Part shown: positions 30,900 through 40,170 of the stretch, in pieces
How positions within the stretch are numbered: position 1 is the stretch's first letter
Layout of the letters: every line of letters begins with the position of its first letter
DNA from: Mesostigma viride
Taxonomy: Eukaryota > Streptophyta > Mesostigmatophyceae > Mesostigmatales > Mesostigmataceae
Reading direction: 5' to 3'
NCBI GenBank assembly: GCA_009746045.1
Contig: RPFO01001903.1
Span: forward strand, 1 to 41,543
Length of the DNA: 41,543 nt
Made by a program: the position numbers and the translations under genes
Notes under the pieces: generated by a model
The model's input: only the letters and a program-made list of their open reading frames with translations
Told to the model about the DNA's origin: nothing
Database searches by the model: none

Positions 30900-31953
30900 T
30901 CACGAGCTGGAAGCGGCGCTGGAAAAGGCAGCGGAAGGAGGCACCGCTCCCTTGTTGTTGTAGGACAGGCCGCCCTGCCCCTTCTTGCCGGGGCCCTGCT
31001 CCAGCTTGTGCTGAAGCTTCCCCATGCTCATCGCGGCCCGGACCGCCGGAGACGCCAGCATCGCCCCACCCTCCTGGAATGGCAGCATTGCCGACGGAGT
31101 GCCCTTCCATCCCGTCGACCCCACATCCACCAACTGGCACGCGGTGATCAGCTTCGCGGCCTTCGCCAGGTACTCGGCTGCTGCCAACTCCACAATCACT
31201 TCGGAGCGTGGCGTGGCCAAGTACTTAGCCAAATTCCGTGACCATTGTGTCCACTGGGATGCCAGCCATCTGCAGGACCAACATGCGCCTCTCCCCGCTG
31301 GCCGTGCTGCCGTGCATCGTGAGCATTATCGACGCACGGATGGACTTCCCCCGCACGCTCTCCGCGTAGTCCAGCATCCCCGGCAGCACCGCCTCCAGCA
31401 TGTTGCTCAGCAGGACCGGCACTGCATGCCCGCTCAGCGCCACTCCCTTTGTGCGCGCCAGCCTGCCAGCAGTCGTCGCCGTGTTAGGCTTGCAACTGCT
31501 GGAGTCTTTGCCTGGTCTTGCGCCTTCGACATGGCCGCTATCAGGACGGCAATATCTCCGCCAGTGAGGGCGTTGCCCGGCCGGCATGGAAGCCCTCCAG
31601 CTGGCGTTGCATAGCCCGTCTCGGTCCCCAGCAGCCGACCTATGTTTTTGTCTAAGTCCGCCACATCCCGGTCGATCGCCCCAGGGGCGCCATCCTCCTC
31701 CCCACCGCCCGCTCCACCATGCCCCGCCCCTCCGCTTCCACCTACCGAAGGGGGAACACCCCCAGTTCCCACCGCACCTGCTGACACCGGTGGATCCGGC
31801 TCTGCAATAGCCTTCCCCAGCTGCGCTACTAGCACAACGGCCAGCGCCTCCTCCCCATCCCAATCGCTGACAAACCCCCTTTGCTCCAATGCGTCCATGA
31901 CGTTCTTGGCACGCCCCTGGTTGAGCTTATGGATTCGCTCTAGCCAAACTCCC
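30900..31953 (-). pseudogene. Gag-like ORF of a retroelement, frameshifted
   Basis: Minus-strand coding-like sequence runs through three frames. Frame 1 (about 31950-31434) contains GVWLERIHKLNQGRAKNVMD and EEALAVVLVAQLGKAIAE, followed by a Gly/Pro-rich linker. Frame 2 (about 31535-31225) contains VPVLLSNMLEAVLPGMLDYA and RRMLVLQMAGIP. Frame 3 (31232-30900) contains LAKYLATPRSEVIVELAAAE and ends in a Lys/Gly and Ser/Ala-rich tail before TGA at 30900-30902. Amphipathic helices and the position upstream of RT suggest Gag of the DIRS-like element. No sequence motif proves it. The shifts make it non-functional as read. Confidence 0.45.
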
Positions 31954-32594
31954 AGTTAGCATATTGGGGTACCAATGTGCTAGTTGGATGCAGGTTGAGG
32001 AGCCCTTTCCAACGCCGTGCCAACCACCTAGAACATACAAGGGACTAAAAGATATCAGGTCCCGAAGTACTGCCGACCGGTGGGCGGTGGCGGTGCACTC
32101 TCAGGGCACTGTGGACAGGACACGTGCCAGGCTTAGCCTGAACCATCACGTGACTGGAACACAGTCTACTGAGGACGCAACGGTCCTGTGGCTAGTAGAA
32201 GCCAGTGGCCAGCCAGCAGGTCTGCAAGGATGTAACTCCATGCAGAGCTGTGGCAGGTCCTGTGCTAACCTAGACGCAGGATAGCCAGCGGTTCCTGTGT
32301 GCTGCCTGCAACGAGGATGCAAGGCAGCGATACGAGGCTCTGGCAAGGACGCGTTGCACAGCGTTGCTCATGACCGAGGGACAAGGATGGAACGAGGTTG
32401 CATATAGCTCGAGGCCCAACGAGGCAATGAGCGTCTTCACACACGAACCTTGGTCGTCACGACGAGTGGCAAGCCTATCGAGGGTCGCAAGTCTGGTGTG
32501 AGGATAAAGGTGGCTAGCCAAGCAGCCTAGGGTCATTCCAGCCAGCATTGAGACCAAGAGCTCAAAAGCTCGGTGACGAGTTGCTGTGCAAATC
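31954..32594. repeat. About 650-bp direct repeat, copy 1 (LTR-like)
   Basis: AGTTAGCATATTGGGG through GAGTTGCTGTGCAAATC matches 32692-33359 at high identity, with small indels such as an extra 28 bp in copy 2 near 32870. The sequence TGTTGGGGCACC...GCTGTGCA in copy 2 has LTR-like TG...CA ends. Confidence 0.8.
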
Positions 32595-32691
32595 GTACTA
32601 TTGCCATGTAATGTTGTTTGTAATAGGCTTGTGGGGGCAGTGGCTGATAGGTTCTCAGGCTGGTCCAAGCTCCAAAACAAGAAAGGGTTGG
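32595..32691. other. 97-bp spacer between the 650-bp direct repeats
   Basis: GTACTATTGCC through AAGAAAGGGTTGG carries no ORF. If the repeats are LTRs, this is a strongly deleted interior. Confidence 0.5.
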
Positions 32692-33359
32692 AGTTAGCAT
32701 GTTGGGGCACCAATGTGCTAGTTGGATGCAGGTTGAGGAGACCTTTCCAACGCCGTGCCAACCGCCTAGAACAGAAAAGGGGCTAGAAAGCTATCAGGTC
32801 CCGAAGTACTGCCGACCGGTGGGCAGTGGCGGTGCACTCTCAGGGCACTGTGGACAGGACACGTGGCAGGCAGGGCCTGCACAGGCTTATGTATGTAGCT
32901 TGAACCATCACGTGACTGGGACACAGTGCACTGAGGACGCAACGGTCCTGTGGCTAGTAGAAGCCAGTGGCCAGCCAGCAGGTTTGCAAGGATGTAACTC
33001 CATGCAGAGCAATGGCAGGTCCTGTGCTAACCTAGACACAGGATAGCTAGAGATTCCTGTATGCTGCCTGCAACGAGGATGCAGGGCAGCGATACGAGGC
33101 TCTGGCAATGTAGCGTTGCCCAGCGTTGCTCATGACCGAGGAAGGATGGAACGAGGTTGCATATAGCTCGAGGCCCAACGAGGCAATGAGCGTCTTCACA
33201 CACGAACCTTGGTCGTCACGACGAGTGCATGGCGAGCCTATCGAGGGTCGTAGGCCTGGTGTGAGGATAAAGGTGGCTAGCCAAGCAGCCTACAGTAAGG
33301 TCATTCCAGCCAGCAAGACCAGGAGCTCAAAAGCTCGCTGACGAGTTGCTGTGCAAATC
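32692..33359. repeat. About 650-bp direct repeat, copy 2 (LTR-like)
   Basis: Partner of 31954-32594. The pair lies between the small minus-strand ORF at 33368 and the Gag-like ORF that begins at 31953. Confidence 0.8.
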
Positions 33360-33367
33360 CCCCTCCC

Positions 33368-33490
33368 CTACAAGAGCTGTAGGATCTTCAGGACCGCGGT
33401 GGCGGCCTCCTTTGGGGTGCATCCCTCCTTGGCTGCTTGCTTGAGTTGCGCTTTGAAATTCCGGTCTGGGGCTGTCACAGTTGAGGTCAT
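33368..33490 (-). CDS. 40-residue ORF resembling a Gag N-terminus
   Basis: ATG at 33488-33490 to TAG at 33368-33370 encodes MTSTVTAPDRNFKAQLKQAA and continues KEGCTPKEAATAVLKILQLL, a compact helical pattern. It stops eight bases before the 650-bp repeats, and the Gag-like sequence resumes on their other side in the same direction. It may be the displaced start of that Gag or an independent small ORF. Confidence 0.35.
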   Translation of the reverse strand: MTSTVTAPDRNFKAQLKQAAKEGCTPKEAATAVLKILQLL

Positions 33491-33559
33491 GGTGGGCTAT
33501 AATGCTTGATGTGTTACCTTGCGTATTGTTTTTTGTGATGTGGTCACGTGAGGTTCTCA

Positions 33560-33769
33560 GGCAATAGAAACAACCTGCTTCCCTAGAACGAAAGCCCACC
33601 TTTTAAAGCAACCACCTGTCCAGCCAACCCCTATCTCGGTGGCTGGGGTACATAGAGGTGCCAGCACAAAAAATATTTTTTCTGAAAAATATTTTTTCTT
33701 TTTGTGCTATACGGCGTTGCATTCTCCGCTCAGCAGGTTAGTCATAGATATAATGAGCATAGCTCACCA
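33560..33769. repeat. Dispersed repeat family 3, copy 2
   Basis: Highly similar to 25249-25465, with the same orientation and ends. Confidence 0.75.
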
Positions 33770-33781
33770 TTTGAAGTCTTC

Positions 33782-34880
33782 TTAACCCCTAAATTGGGCA
33801 GAAATACTGCCGATGCATCGGCTATAACTTCACAAATATACAAATCAGATACTGGTCGTCCAACCTACCCATATCCGGGCAATGGATGTCCTTGGGGGCA
33901 AGCATGTCCATGAGTTGCCCTTCAAGTTGATATATCACAACCTTACATATATGCAGGGTACGTAGGCCATAGAAAACTACCGTCAAAGTCAGGGGGGTCA
34001 AGACGCGCGTTCTCATTTTTGGTAGAATTTCCATTTTGAATTATGTTATAAGACCTAGGCACCTACCACTTCAGGGATGATGAACAATTAGTTGCTGAAC
34101 AGTTTGAACCATTGGGGTCATCATTTAGTTGGGTATTATTACCAGCAGTTACACCCAGTACAGCCCATAGGGGTACCGTTGGTAAAAAGCAACCAAGGGG
34201 GTAGGGGTGGGCATACTACCTACTAATAAGGCCACCAACCATGCCATACAATACATTTCCCTTTCACAATGATGGGGAAACATAACTGCATCATCACACT
34301 GCCCTTACATGGCACCTATGTGCATGCACGTAGGTAACGTGGTACGGATACCCTACGCAAGGCATGCATTCTAGGAGGCAGCCACCAACAAACTAGTGAT
34401 ATGTTATTCAGCCTATTTCAGCTTGACCTAGCAAGGATAAACTAGGCCTAAGCTGCTATAGCTTGCAAGCCATGTGATGGCCAGCACACCTGGTGGCACA
34501 TGCTGACAATGGGAAGCTTTTACTCACCACTTACATGCTCGATGATGCCACAAAGCCCAGCCAACTTCCTCACACTCATGCAATATGTGTGTGGGAAATG
34601 TATAACAAACATATATGGAGGTATTTAAACCCATAAAGCCTCTAAAACTTATCACCATCACACAAATGGCAGGTCAACTGACTGAGGGAAGCATCTAAGA
34701 ATGGTGTTTTAGGAAGGGGCCAGGCCATGGTCAAGAAAGAGCATGAATAATGAAGAAAGAATGTGCTACACAAGCTAGAACGTATACATAAACGTCATAC
34801 ATCGACAAGAAAACGATAACTCTGAGCTTTACCTGGCATGGCTGGCATTACCTTGGCCTAGGCGGTGGCCGCAAAATCCA
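33782..34880. repeat. Dispersed repeat copy C (uninterrupted)
   Basis: It begins TTAACCCCTAAATTGGG and follows the same block order as copy A through GGCCATGGTCAAGAAAGAGC (about 34723) to the GGCATGGCTGGCATTACC block (about 34838). Around 34775-34800 (CACAAGCTAGAACGTATACA) it lacks the piggyBac-like insertion of copy A and so acts as an empty-site relative. Confidence 0.6.
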
Positions 34881-35814
34881 ACGCATTGCGGCACACCAAA
34901 GTTGTGCAGCATGGTCGCTAGATTCGGCAATTTCTGGCCACCCTTGCACGTTTACGACTACAAATCATCTTAAAAAGTACAAAGAAACCGATATCGGTTT
35001 TCTTTGAATATAGTTTAATTACACATGTTGTAACGCATGCGGGAAAGATAGGGCCGCTATGTATGCCTTGGCCTGGATGTGGAAGGCTGTCTGGGACATG
35101 GGCTGACTACATGATTCGATCTGTACAAAGGGTTTCCTGCTCGCCCGAATTTCCCTTGGATGACCCGGTTGTTTATAAGGGTCGGTGGCTATTAATTAGT
35201 GGTCCGAGAAAATTAGTTGTAGGTTTTATACGACTTGCTTGCAAAGATTCGTGTTTGGTTGCACCAGCTGAGGTTAGGTGGGGACCTGTAGGGTAGGCTG
35301 GTTGCTTAACGAATCTTTGGCTGATTTGGGTTCTTTAGTGAGTCGTGATTAATTATCGTATAGTGGATTCGGACCGGCCCAAGGGGTCAATGGGCGAGTT
35401 TTATGTTTGTCAGTCTTGGGAACCTTGTACAACTACCTGTACAGTCAATGCACTAGCCTGGCCCGGGTGCGTGGCCACGTTGTTTGTAGTGGCGTTTTCA
35501 GCACTGTTCAGGCCGGCGTGTGACGCATGCCGGTGTTACTTAATTTAGGATGATGTCAGCTTGTGTGTTGGCTGGCCATGCCTTAAGCAAGCTAGGCAGG
35601 CAATGACCCGCCATTGTTTCTTTCCCCTCCCTCCCACCCTGGAGGCTTCTTGCTTCCGCGTGCGGATTGAGAAACCTTAAGGCCACTGTTAACTGCTGCA
35701 TTTGTGGCAGGGCTCCACTTATTGTATTCAATCAAATGCTGGTCTTCTTGGGAGCTCAGTGATCTTAATATCCTTTAAAATACGCCGGAAAGTTATTGCT
35801 GTCAACGTTTCTAT
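34881..35814. other. No gene recognised
   Basis: Short ORFs only, for example 35063-35296 plus, without domains. An acceptor/donor structure could not be assembled. Confidence 0.3.
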
Positions 35815-36045
35815 CGTCCGGCCTGATCGCAGTTTTTTCCAGCAAGAACGCTGCCGACACCTATCATTTGAATGGCATTCCCGCGAACCAAAAGTTGGCA
35901 TGTACATATGATCTTTAGGACGTATAAAATCAATTTCCTAAGTTTGGCCAGAAAATTCGAACGCAAGCGTAAATGCCATGCGTGGGCGCAAGCCGCCATG
36001 GCCAGGTCGTCGTTTTCCGGAATGCACGTTGTACGTCAGTGTTTT
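35815..36045. repeat. Dispersed repeat also present inverted in the MULE intron
   Basis: GCCTGATCGCAGTTTTTTCC, TGCCGACACCT, GGGCGCAAGCCGCCATGGCC and TTCCGGAA blocks recur in inverse order and orientation at about 3955-4180. The copy here continues into the CTGACGCGT cluster. Confidence 0.6.
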
Positions 36046-36055
36046 TAGTAACGTG

Positions 36056-36240
36056 GCGCATGCGTCAGCGGGCTGACGCGCCAGCTCTTACGCGTCAGGA
36101 ATTTTACCCCACGCGTCAGGAATTTTACCCTGCGCGTCAGCCAGCTGACGCGTAAATTTAGGCCGCGCGTCAGGCGACTAACGCGTAAATTTGGGCTGCG
36201 CATCAGTCGTCTGACGTGCACCAAGTCCTCACGCGTCATG
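36056..36240. repeat. Cluster of CTGACGCG/CGCGTCAG motifs
   Basis: About ten copies of GCGTCAG or its inverse occur in 185 bp, interspersed with GAATTTTACCC and GTAAATTTAGG spacers. Two local units are direct repeats (CGCGTCAGGAATTTTACCC twice). The same motif recurs at 37450-37485 and 37698. Confidence 0.7.
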
Positions 36241-37440
36241 TGCCTGGGCCACAGGTTCGCCGCGTCAACTTCTATTCGCCGCGCCTATATGTATTTTTCG
36301 TACATAGTTTTAAGTACAATGTATAAGCCCATCCAGGCCCACCGAGTCGTACTTGAGATTTTCGTGCACTGACTGAAACTGATTGTGACTGACTGAAATG
36401 TGGGCCGCTTTAAGCGGAACCGCAGACAAATGTGGGCCGCACTTGGCCGTGTGGAACCTCACACCTTTCGGTGACTTGATTAATTGTATGCTAAGACCTG
36501 CCGGCCCGTCTGCCTGGCTTGCCAACGCGAGACAACATAATTATTTGGTGCAGCCACCGAGGTGGCGATAGCCATCGCAGCGCTAGCGGATACTTTGTAA
36601 GCAAAGCATACGTAAACTTACGATGGATGCATTTCAATAGCAGCTTCTATTTCGTAGGGGCGTCTTCTTCTTTTCTTGCAACCTGCGGGTTGCATCGGTT
36701 TAGGTATCATGCTGAGGCGTTGGGAAATAAAATTCGTCGATCAACCTCAGCGGCCTATCCGTAAGTCTACGGATCATTTTTTCGTATTTCTGCATTACAT
36801 TGCCTTGTACCTGACTCGCGGATCTTCAGCGATGTTTGGGGCTTCGGGCATGCACACCTGGCCATGGGGTCCAAAGGAGGCGGATTCCTAAAAAGGTTTC
36901 ATTCCGTGGCGATTTTGTAATATTTTGAAGAGGCAAACAATCGACAGGGCAGGTCCCCTGGAGTAGTCCCGCTCTCGTCGATGTAAGCAAGGCCGTGAAG
37001 GAGCCAGAAAGGCGGAACAAGGGGAAAAGGTCAACCGAGGATGATGAGTTGGAGCTATACTGACTGACTGATAGTGGCTAGCTGTGAGGCTAGAGGCACA
37101 AGCCCCGGGAGGTGCAGTCAGCGCTGGTACCTGTCTTGAGTCTTGACAACAATGGATCCAGGGGCAGGACAGTTTATCTTATAATCCGTAGCTAAGGGCT
37201 CTTGTTTTATACACTTCCAGACGTGCTAGCTTTTGTTTTAGCTTGATGCATCAAGTACCAATCACTTACCATTTAAATCTCAAGCTCATTATGATAATAA
37301 AAAACATTTTGTTAAACGTTTTGTTGCCCTTAGGGTAACTATCATGTGACTGCCCCACCCCCCATCCCCCGGTACATTACTTGAGGCCTGAGGGTAGTTC
37401 CGCCTTATAGGGAGGCCCTAGCTGGGCCCCGCCCCCAACT
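36241..37440. other. No gene recognised
   Basis: No coding region could be supported. Around 36360-36400 CTGACTGAAA repeats, and around 37270-37320 AT-rich sequence with AATAATAAAAAAC is present. Confidence 0.3.
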
Positions 37441-37784
37441 GCTATGGGCTGACGCGTCGCCAACGGCGGTGTGTCAGCCGTCTGACGCGTGCCAAAACCC
37501 GTACTAAAAACACTGTTGTACGTGAAAAAGTACCCTGACCCCTTGTACTTTGACTGGCCAGAACACCTCTATAACTTTGTCAGAAGTATGCAAACCCTAG
37601 TATCATGCTGTGAGGAAAATTATAAACTTTCGATCTTCTCAGCTAAACTTTTCCTCATTCTCAATTGTTTTCACGGCATTTGGTCCCCCGAGAAGGGGCT
37701 GACGCGTCGGCTGTAACTCAGTTTTAGGCGGAAAATCGGCAGCCAGACCATTTAGGGGTTAAAGGTTCACTAGTACATGGGGTC

Positions 37785-38125
37785 CTGATATTATCAGATT
37801 TACCCTGTTTTGCACCTGATAAATCCTGATAAACGCTGATAAATGCCTGATAAAAGCCTGATAAACCCTGATAATGGCCCGATAATGGCTTTTTTTGCCT
37901 GATAAAACTGATAAAAACTGATTAAAAAGGCACAGTTTGACCTTTTCTTATAAAAAGGGGCGATAAGTGATCAGATTTATCAGGAGCACTCTGGGGTGAT
38001 AAATTATCAGATTTATCAGGACCATGATGAAACTGAAAAAACTGATAAAACTGGGCACAAATCATCAGGTTTTTCAGCTTTGTTCAACAAATCTGCGGTG
38101 ATCAATTATCATCTTTATCAAGAGC
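37785..38125. repeat. CTGATAAA motif cluster
   Basis: CTGATAAA (or TTATCAG) occurs about 20 times in 340 bp, at first directly with 1-5 bp spacers and then in the opposite orientation as GATTTATCAGGA. The symmetry suggests a foldback or a set of GATA-type sites; no ORF is involved. Confidence 0.7.
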
Positions 38126-38151
38126 CACGTATATATATATTCATTTTTGTT

Positions 38152-38460
38152 ATGTAGTTAGTTGTACCTTGTGCAGCTGGTGTGATCCTTGGATGTCCGT
38201 GTCAGATTCCTTTAAATTTCTTCAGGGTTCTTCTCCTTTTTGGGTTTTTCCTGATGTTGCATGCCCATCTCACCTGAGCCGTAATCTATCATTCTCAATG
38301 AATATATATTCATTGAGAATGATAAGTTATGTACAGAGGTGAGAGGGGCATGCAACATAAGGAAAACCCGGAAAAGAAGAAGAACCCTGAAGAAATTAAT
38401 AAGAATCTGACATGGATATCCAAGGATCACGGCAGCTGCGCAAGGTACAACTAACTACAT
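38152..38460. mobile_element. 309-bp near-perfect foldback (palindromic) element
   Basis: ATGTAGTTAGTTGTACCTTG at 38152 is exactly inverted at 38441-38460. The two arms pair along almost their full length around the centre AATATATATT (38301-38310). Arms contain TTCTTCAGGGTTCTTC and GTTGCATGCCC and their inverses. It has no ORF of its own. A half copy is present at 39369-39455. Foldback MITEs are the closest known class. Confidence 0.8.
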
Positions 38461-38520
38461 CACAAAACTACGACACGCAGCAACATCGCTGCCGGCCCAC
38501 CATGCAGGCCTGGGAGGGAT

Positions 38521-38985
38521 CTAGACCGCATGGGTCGCGACAAAGTCGGCGCGGGTGCGGCTGAATACATAACACATCAGCCACGGTGCGAGTGAGGGCG
38601 AGGGACAGGCGCTGCCGCCAATACGAGGACCACGTGCGGGCAGACCACGGGGCGGTCTGACCGTGGAGGTCGAGGCGGTCTTCACGGCGCTGGCAGCACT
38701 TAAGGAAAAACTCTGCTGTCTTGGGGCCCATGGCCCCGAACTCCTCAAGGACAAAGGGGATGACCCGGTGGGGCCACACATTGCCGTAGGAGGCAAACTT
38801 GTCGCGCTCAGCCACAGCAGCAGCAGCGCCGGCATCCACAGCCGCCCGGAGGATGTGGCGACCGGAGAGCGGCCGAGCCACGGAGACATTGATGAGCAGG
38901 TGGCAACCCTGCCCGTCGTAGTCAAGCACGGTAATGTCGGGGCGGTGTTTGGGTGAGTAGAGGGCGGCCCCATCCGCGTCCTATA
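38521..38985 (-). pseudogene. C-terminal nuclease-like domain of a LINE-type reverse transcriptase, copy 1
   Basis: The minus-strand frame reads ALYSPKHRPDITVLDYDGQG, then HLLINVSVARP, AAAVAERDKFASYGN, VIPFVLEEFGAMG, EFFLKCCQRREDRLDL and TWSSYWRQRLSLALTR. The pattern D-x(n)-(D/N)VSV...E-x-x-K...Y...FG is familiar from the restriction-enzyme-like or RT-associated C-terminal domain of LINE elements in algae and protists. Near 38570 the frame shifts; the end SRTRADFVATHAV before TAG is in another frame and matches copy 2. No RT domain is present, so this is a 3' fragment. Confidence 0.55.
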
Positions 38986-39160
38986 CAAATATATGAAAAT
39001 ATATACAAATATATAATTACTTACAGCAGAGTAAAGGCACCCACGTAAAAATAAACAAAGTGAACGCTACTGTAACAAGAGATACCACGACAAAACAACT
39101 ATACAGCCGGCATGGGTCCATGGGACAATCAATCCACACTGCGGAATGAAGTAAAACAGC
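38986..39160. other. Spacer between LINE fragments
   Basis: AT-rich ATATACAAATAT repeats, then sequence like that near 24880-24905 (ATAATTACTTACAGCAGAGT), which is a shared repeat block. No gene. Confidence 0.35.
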
Positions 39161-39358
39161 CTAATAACCGTGCTGCGCCGCAAAGTCAGCTCGTGTGCGG
39201 CGGAGCAAGATGTCAGCCATAGCCCGGGTAATCGCAACCGAAAGGCGTTCGCGCCAATACGATGTCCAGGTCCGCGCTGACCAAGGGGCCCGCTGGCCCT
39301 CCTGGTCCAGGCGGTCCTCCCGGAGCCGGCAGCACTCCTTAAAGAAGCCGGCTCCGGG
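39161..39358 (-). pseudogene. LINE-type RT C-terminus, copy 2, truncated
   Basis: The frame reads PGAGFFKECCRLREDRLDQE, then GQRAPWSARTWTSYWRERLS and ADILLRRTRADFAAQHGY before TAG at 39161-39163. It is clearly similar to copy 1 and is unshifted at the end, which exposes the 4-base excess in copy 1. Its upstream part is replaced by the half foldback element at 39369. Confidence 0.6.
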
Positions 39359-39368
39359 TAAGCCGTGG

Positions 39369-39455
39369 TTTCTTCAGGGTTCTTCTTCTTTTCGGGGTTT
39401 TCCTTGTGTTGCATGCCAATCTCACCACCGTAATTTCTCATTCTTAATGAATGTA
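39369..39455. repeat. Half copy of the foldback element
   Basis: TTCTTCAGGGTTCTTCTTCT through CATTCTTAATGAATGTATG matches the left arm of 38152-38460 (about 38218-38310) and ends at the centre of the palindrome. Confidence 0.7.
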
Positions 39456-39464
39456 TGTATATAC

Positions 39465-39740
39465 TATACACATGCCTCCGTGGCCACCAACCATGCCTTT
39501 CAACTTATTTTCCTTCAACAAGATGGGACAACCTGTTTCCATCATCACACTGCAGGTGGATTGATACCTTGGTGTGTGTGGGAACCTGTCCCATGCATGT
39601 ACAATGAAGTGTTGTTTGACACCCATGAGCAAGGCATGTGATCTAGGTTCCAACGAATTTTCATCTCACATTTCTTTTAATTGTTACCTTGAACATCGGA
39701 ATTTCGACAAAGACGGAGTAACTGAAGATGCGCTTGATCC
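39465..39740. repeat. Dispersed repeat family 2, uninterrupted copy
   Basis: It matches 23034-23313 and then 24652-24690 without a break (GACGGAGTAACTGAAGATGC against CACGGAATTGTAAACTGAAG), so it is the empty-site relative for the piggyBac-like copy 2. Confidence 0.65.
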
Positions 39741-40120
39741 TGCTGTCCCCACCTTACATACCCGTACATACCTAAGGAATGTTGTACATTGGTAGAAAAA
39801 CTCTATTCCTTACCACTTGAACACACGTGTGCACGTAACTAACTCTATGCCAACCTCATTTCATGAATGCTTTTTTTTGTTTCCATGCACGTCTGCTAAC
39901 TGTGGCTAAATTTATGTGTGGCAGAGCATTTCTGTTGCGGCACAGTCCCGTCGCCGGCAGCTTCTTCAGTCTCCATGTAAGTCTCATGTCAGCAGGCTCA
40001 CCTAGATGTATATAGTCCTGCACGACATTAGTCAAGTATGTCAAAACCTTAAATGATAGGCCACATTATTACAGAGCCCTGCAGTTCCCACCAGTAAGGG
40101 CTATGTCCCATAGAAGATCC
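39741..40120. other. No gene recognised
   Basis: Mixed sequence with no supported ORF or repeat. Acceptor-like signals exist but no exon could be linked. Confidence 0.3.
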
Positions 40121-40170
40121 TGCCATGCCATGCCATGCCATGCCATGCCATGCCATGCCATGCCATGCCA
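40121..40170. repeat. TGCCA pentanucleotide microsatellite, ten copies
   Basis: Ten perfect TGCCA units grade into CGCCACGCCCCGCC variants and then into the CCGCCC satellite, as if the satellite grew out of this repeat by substitution. Confidence 0.9.

Larger units (their letters stand above)
33786..37758. mobile_element. Possible 3.97-kb TTAA-flanked composite element
   Basis: The left end CCCCTAAAT at 33786 and the right end ATTTAGGGG at 37758 are inverse to each other over 9 bp and are both flanked by TTAA (33782-33785 and 37759-37762). CTGCCGAT lies near both termini. No transposase is encoded, and the interior mixes several repeats, so the pairing of these two ends could be coincidental. 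Confidence 0.35.

Noticed and set aside
36056-36240. CRISPR-like repeat spacing of CGCGTCAG
   Set aside because: The motif is short, occurs in both orientations and has irregular spacing.
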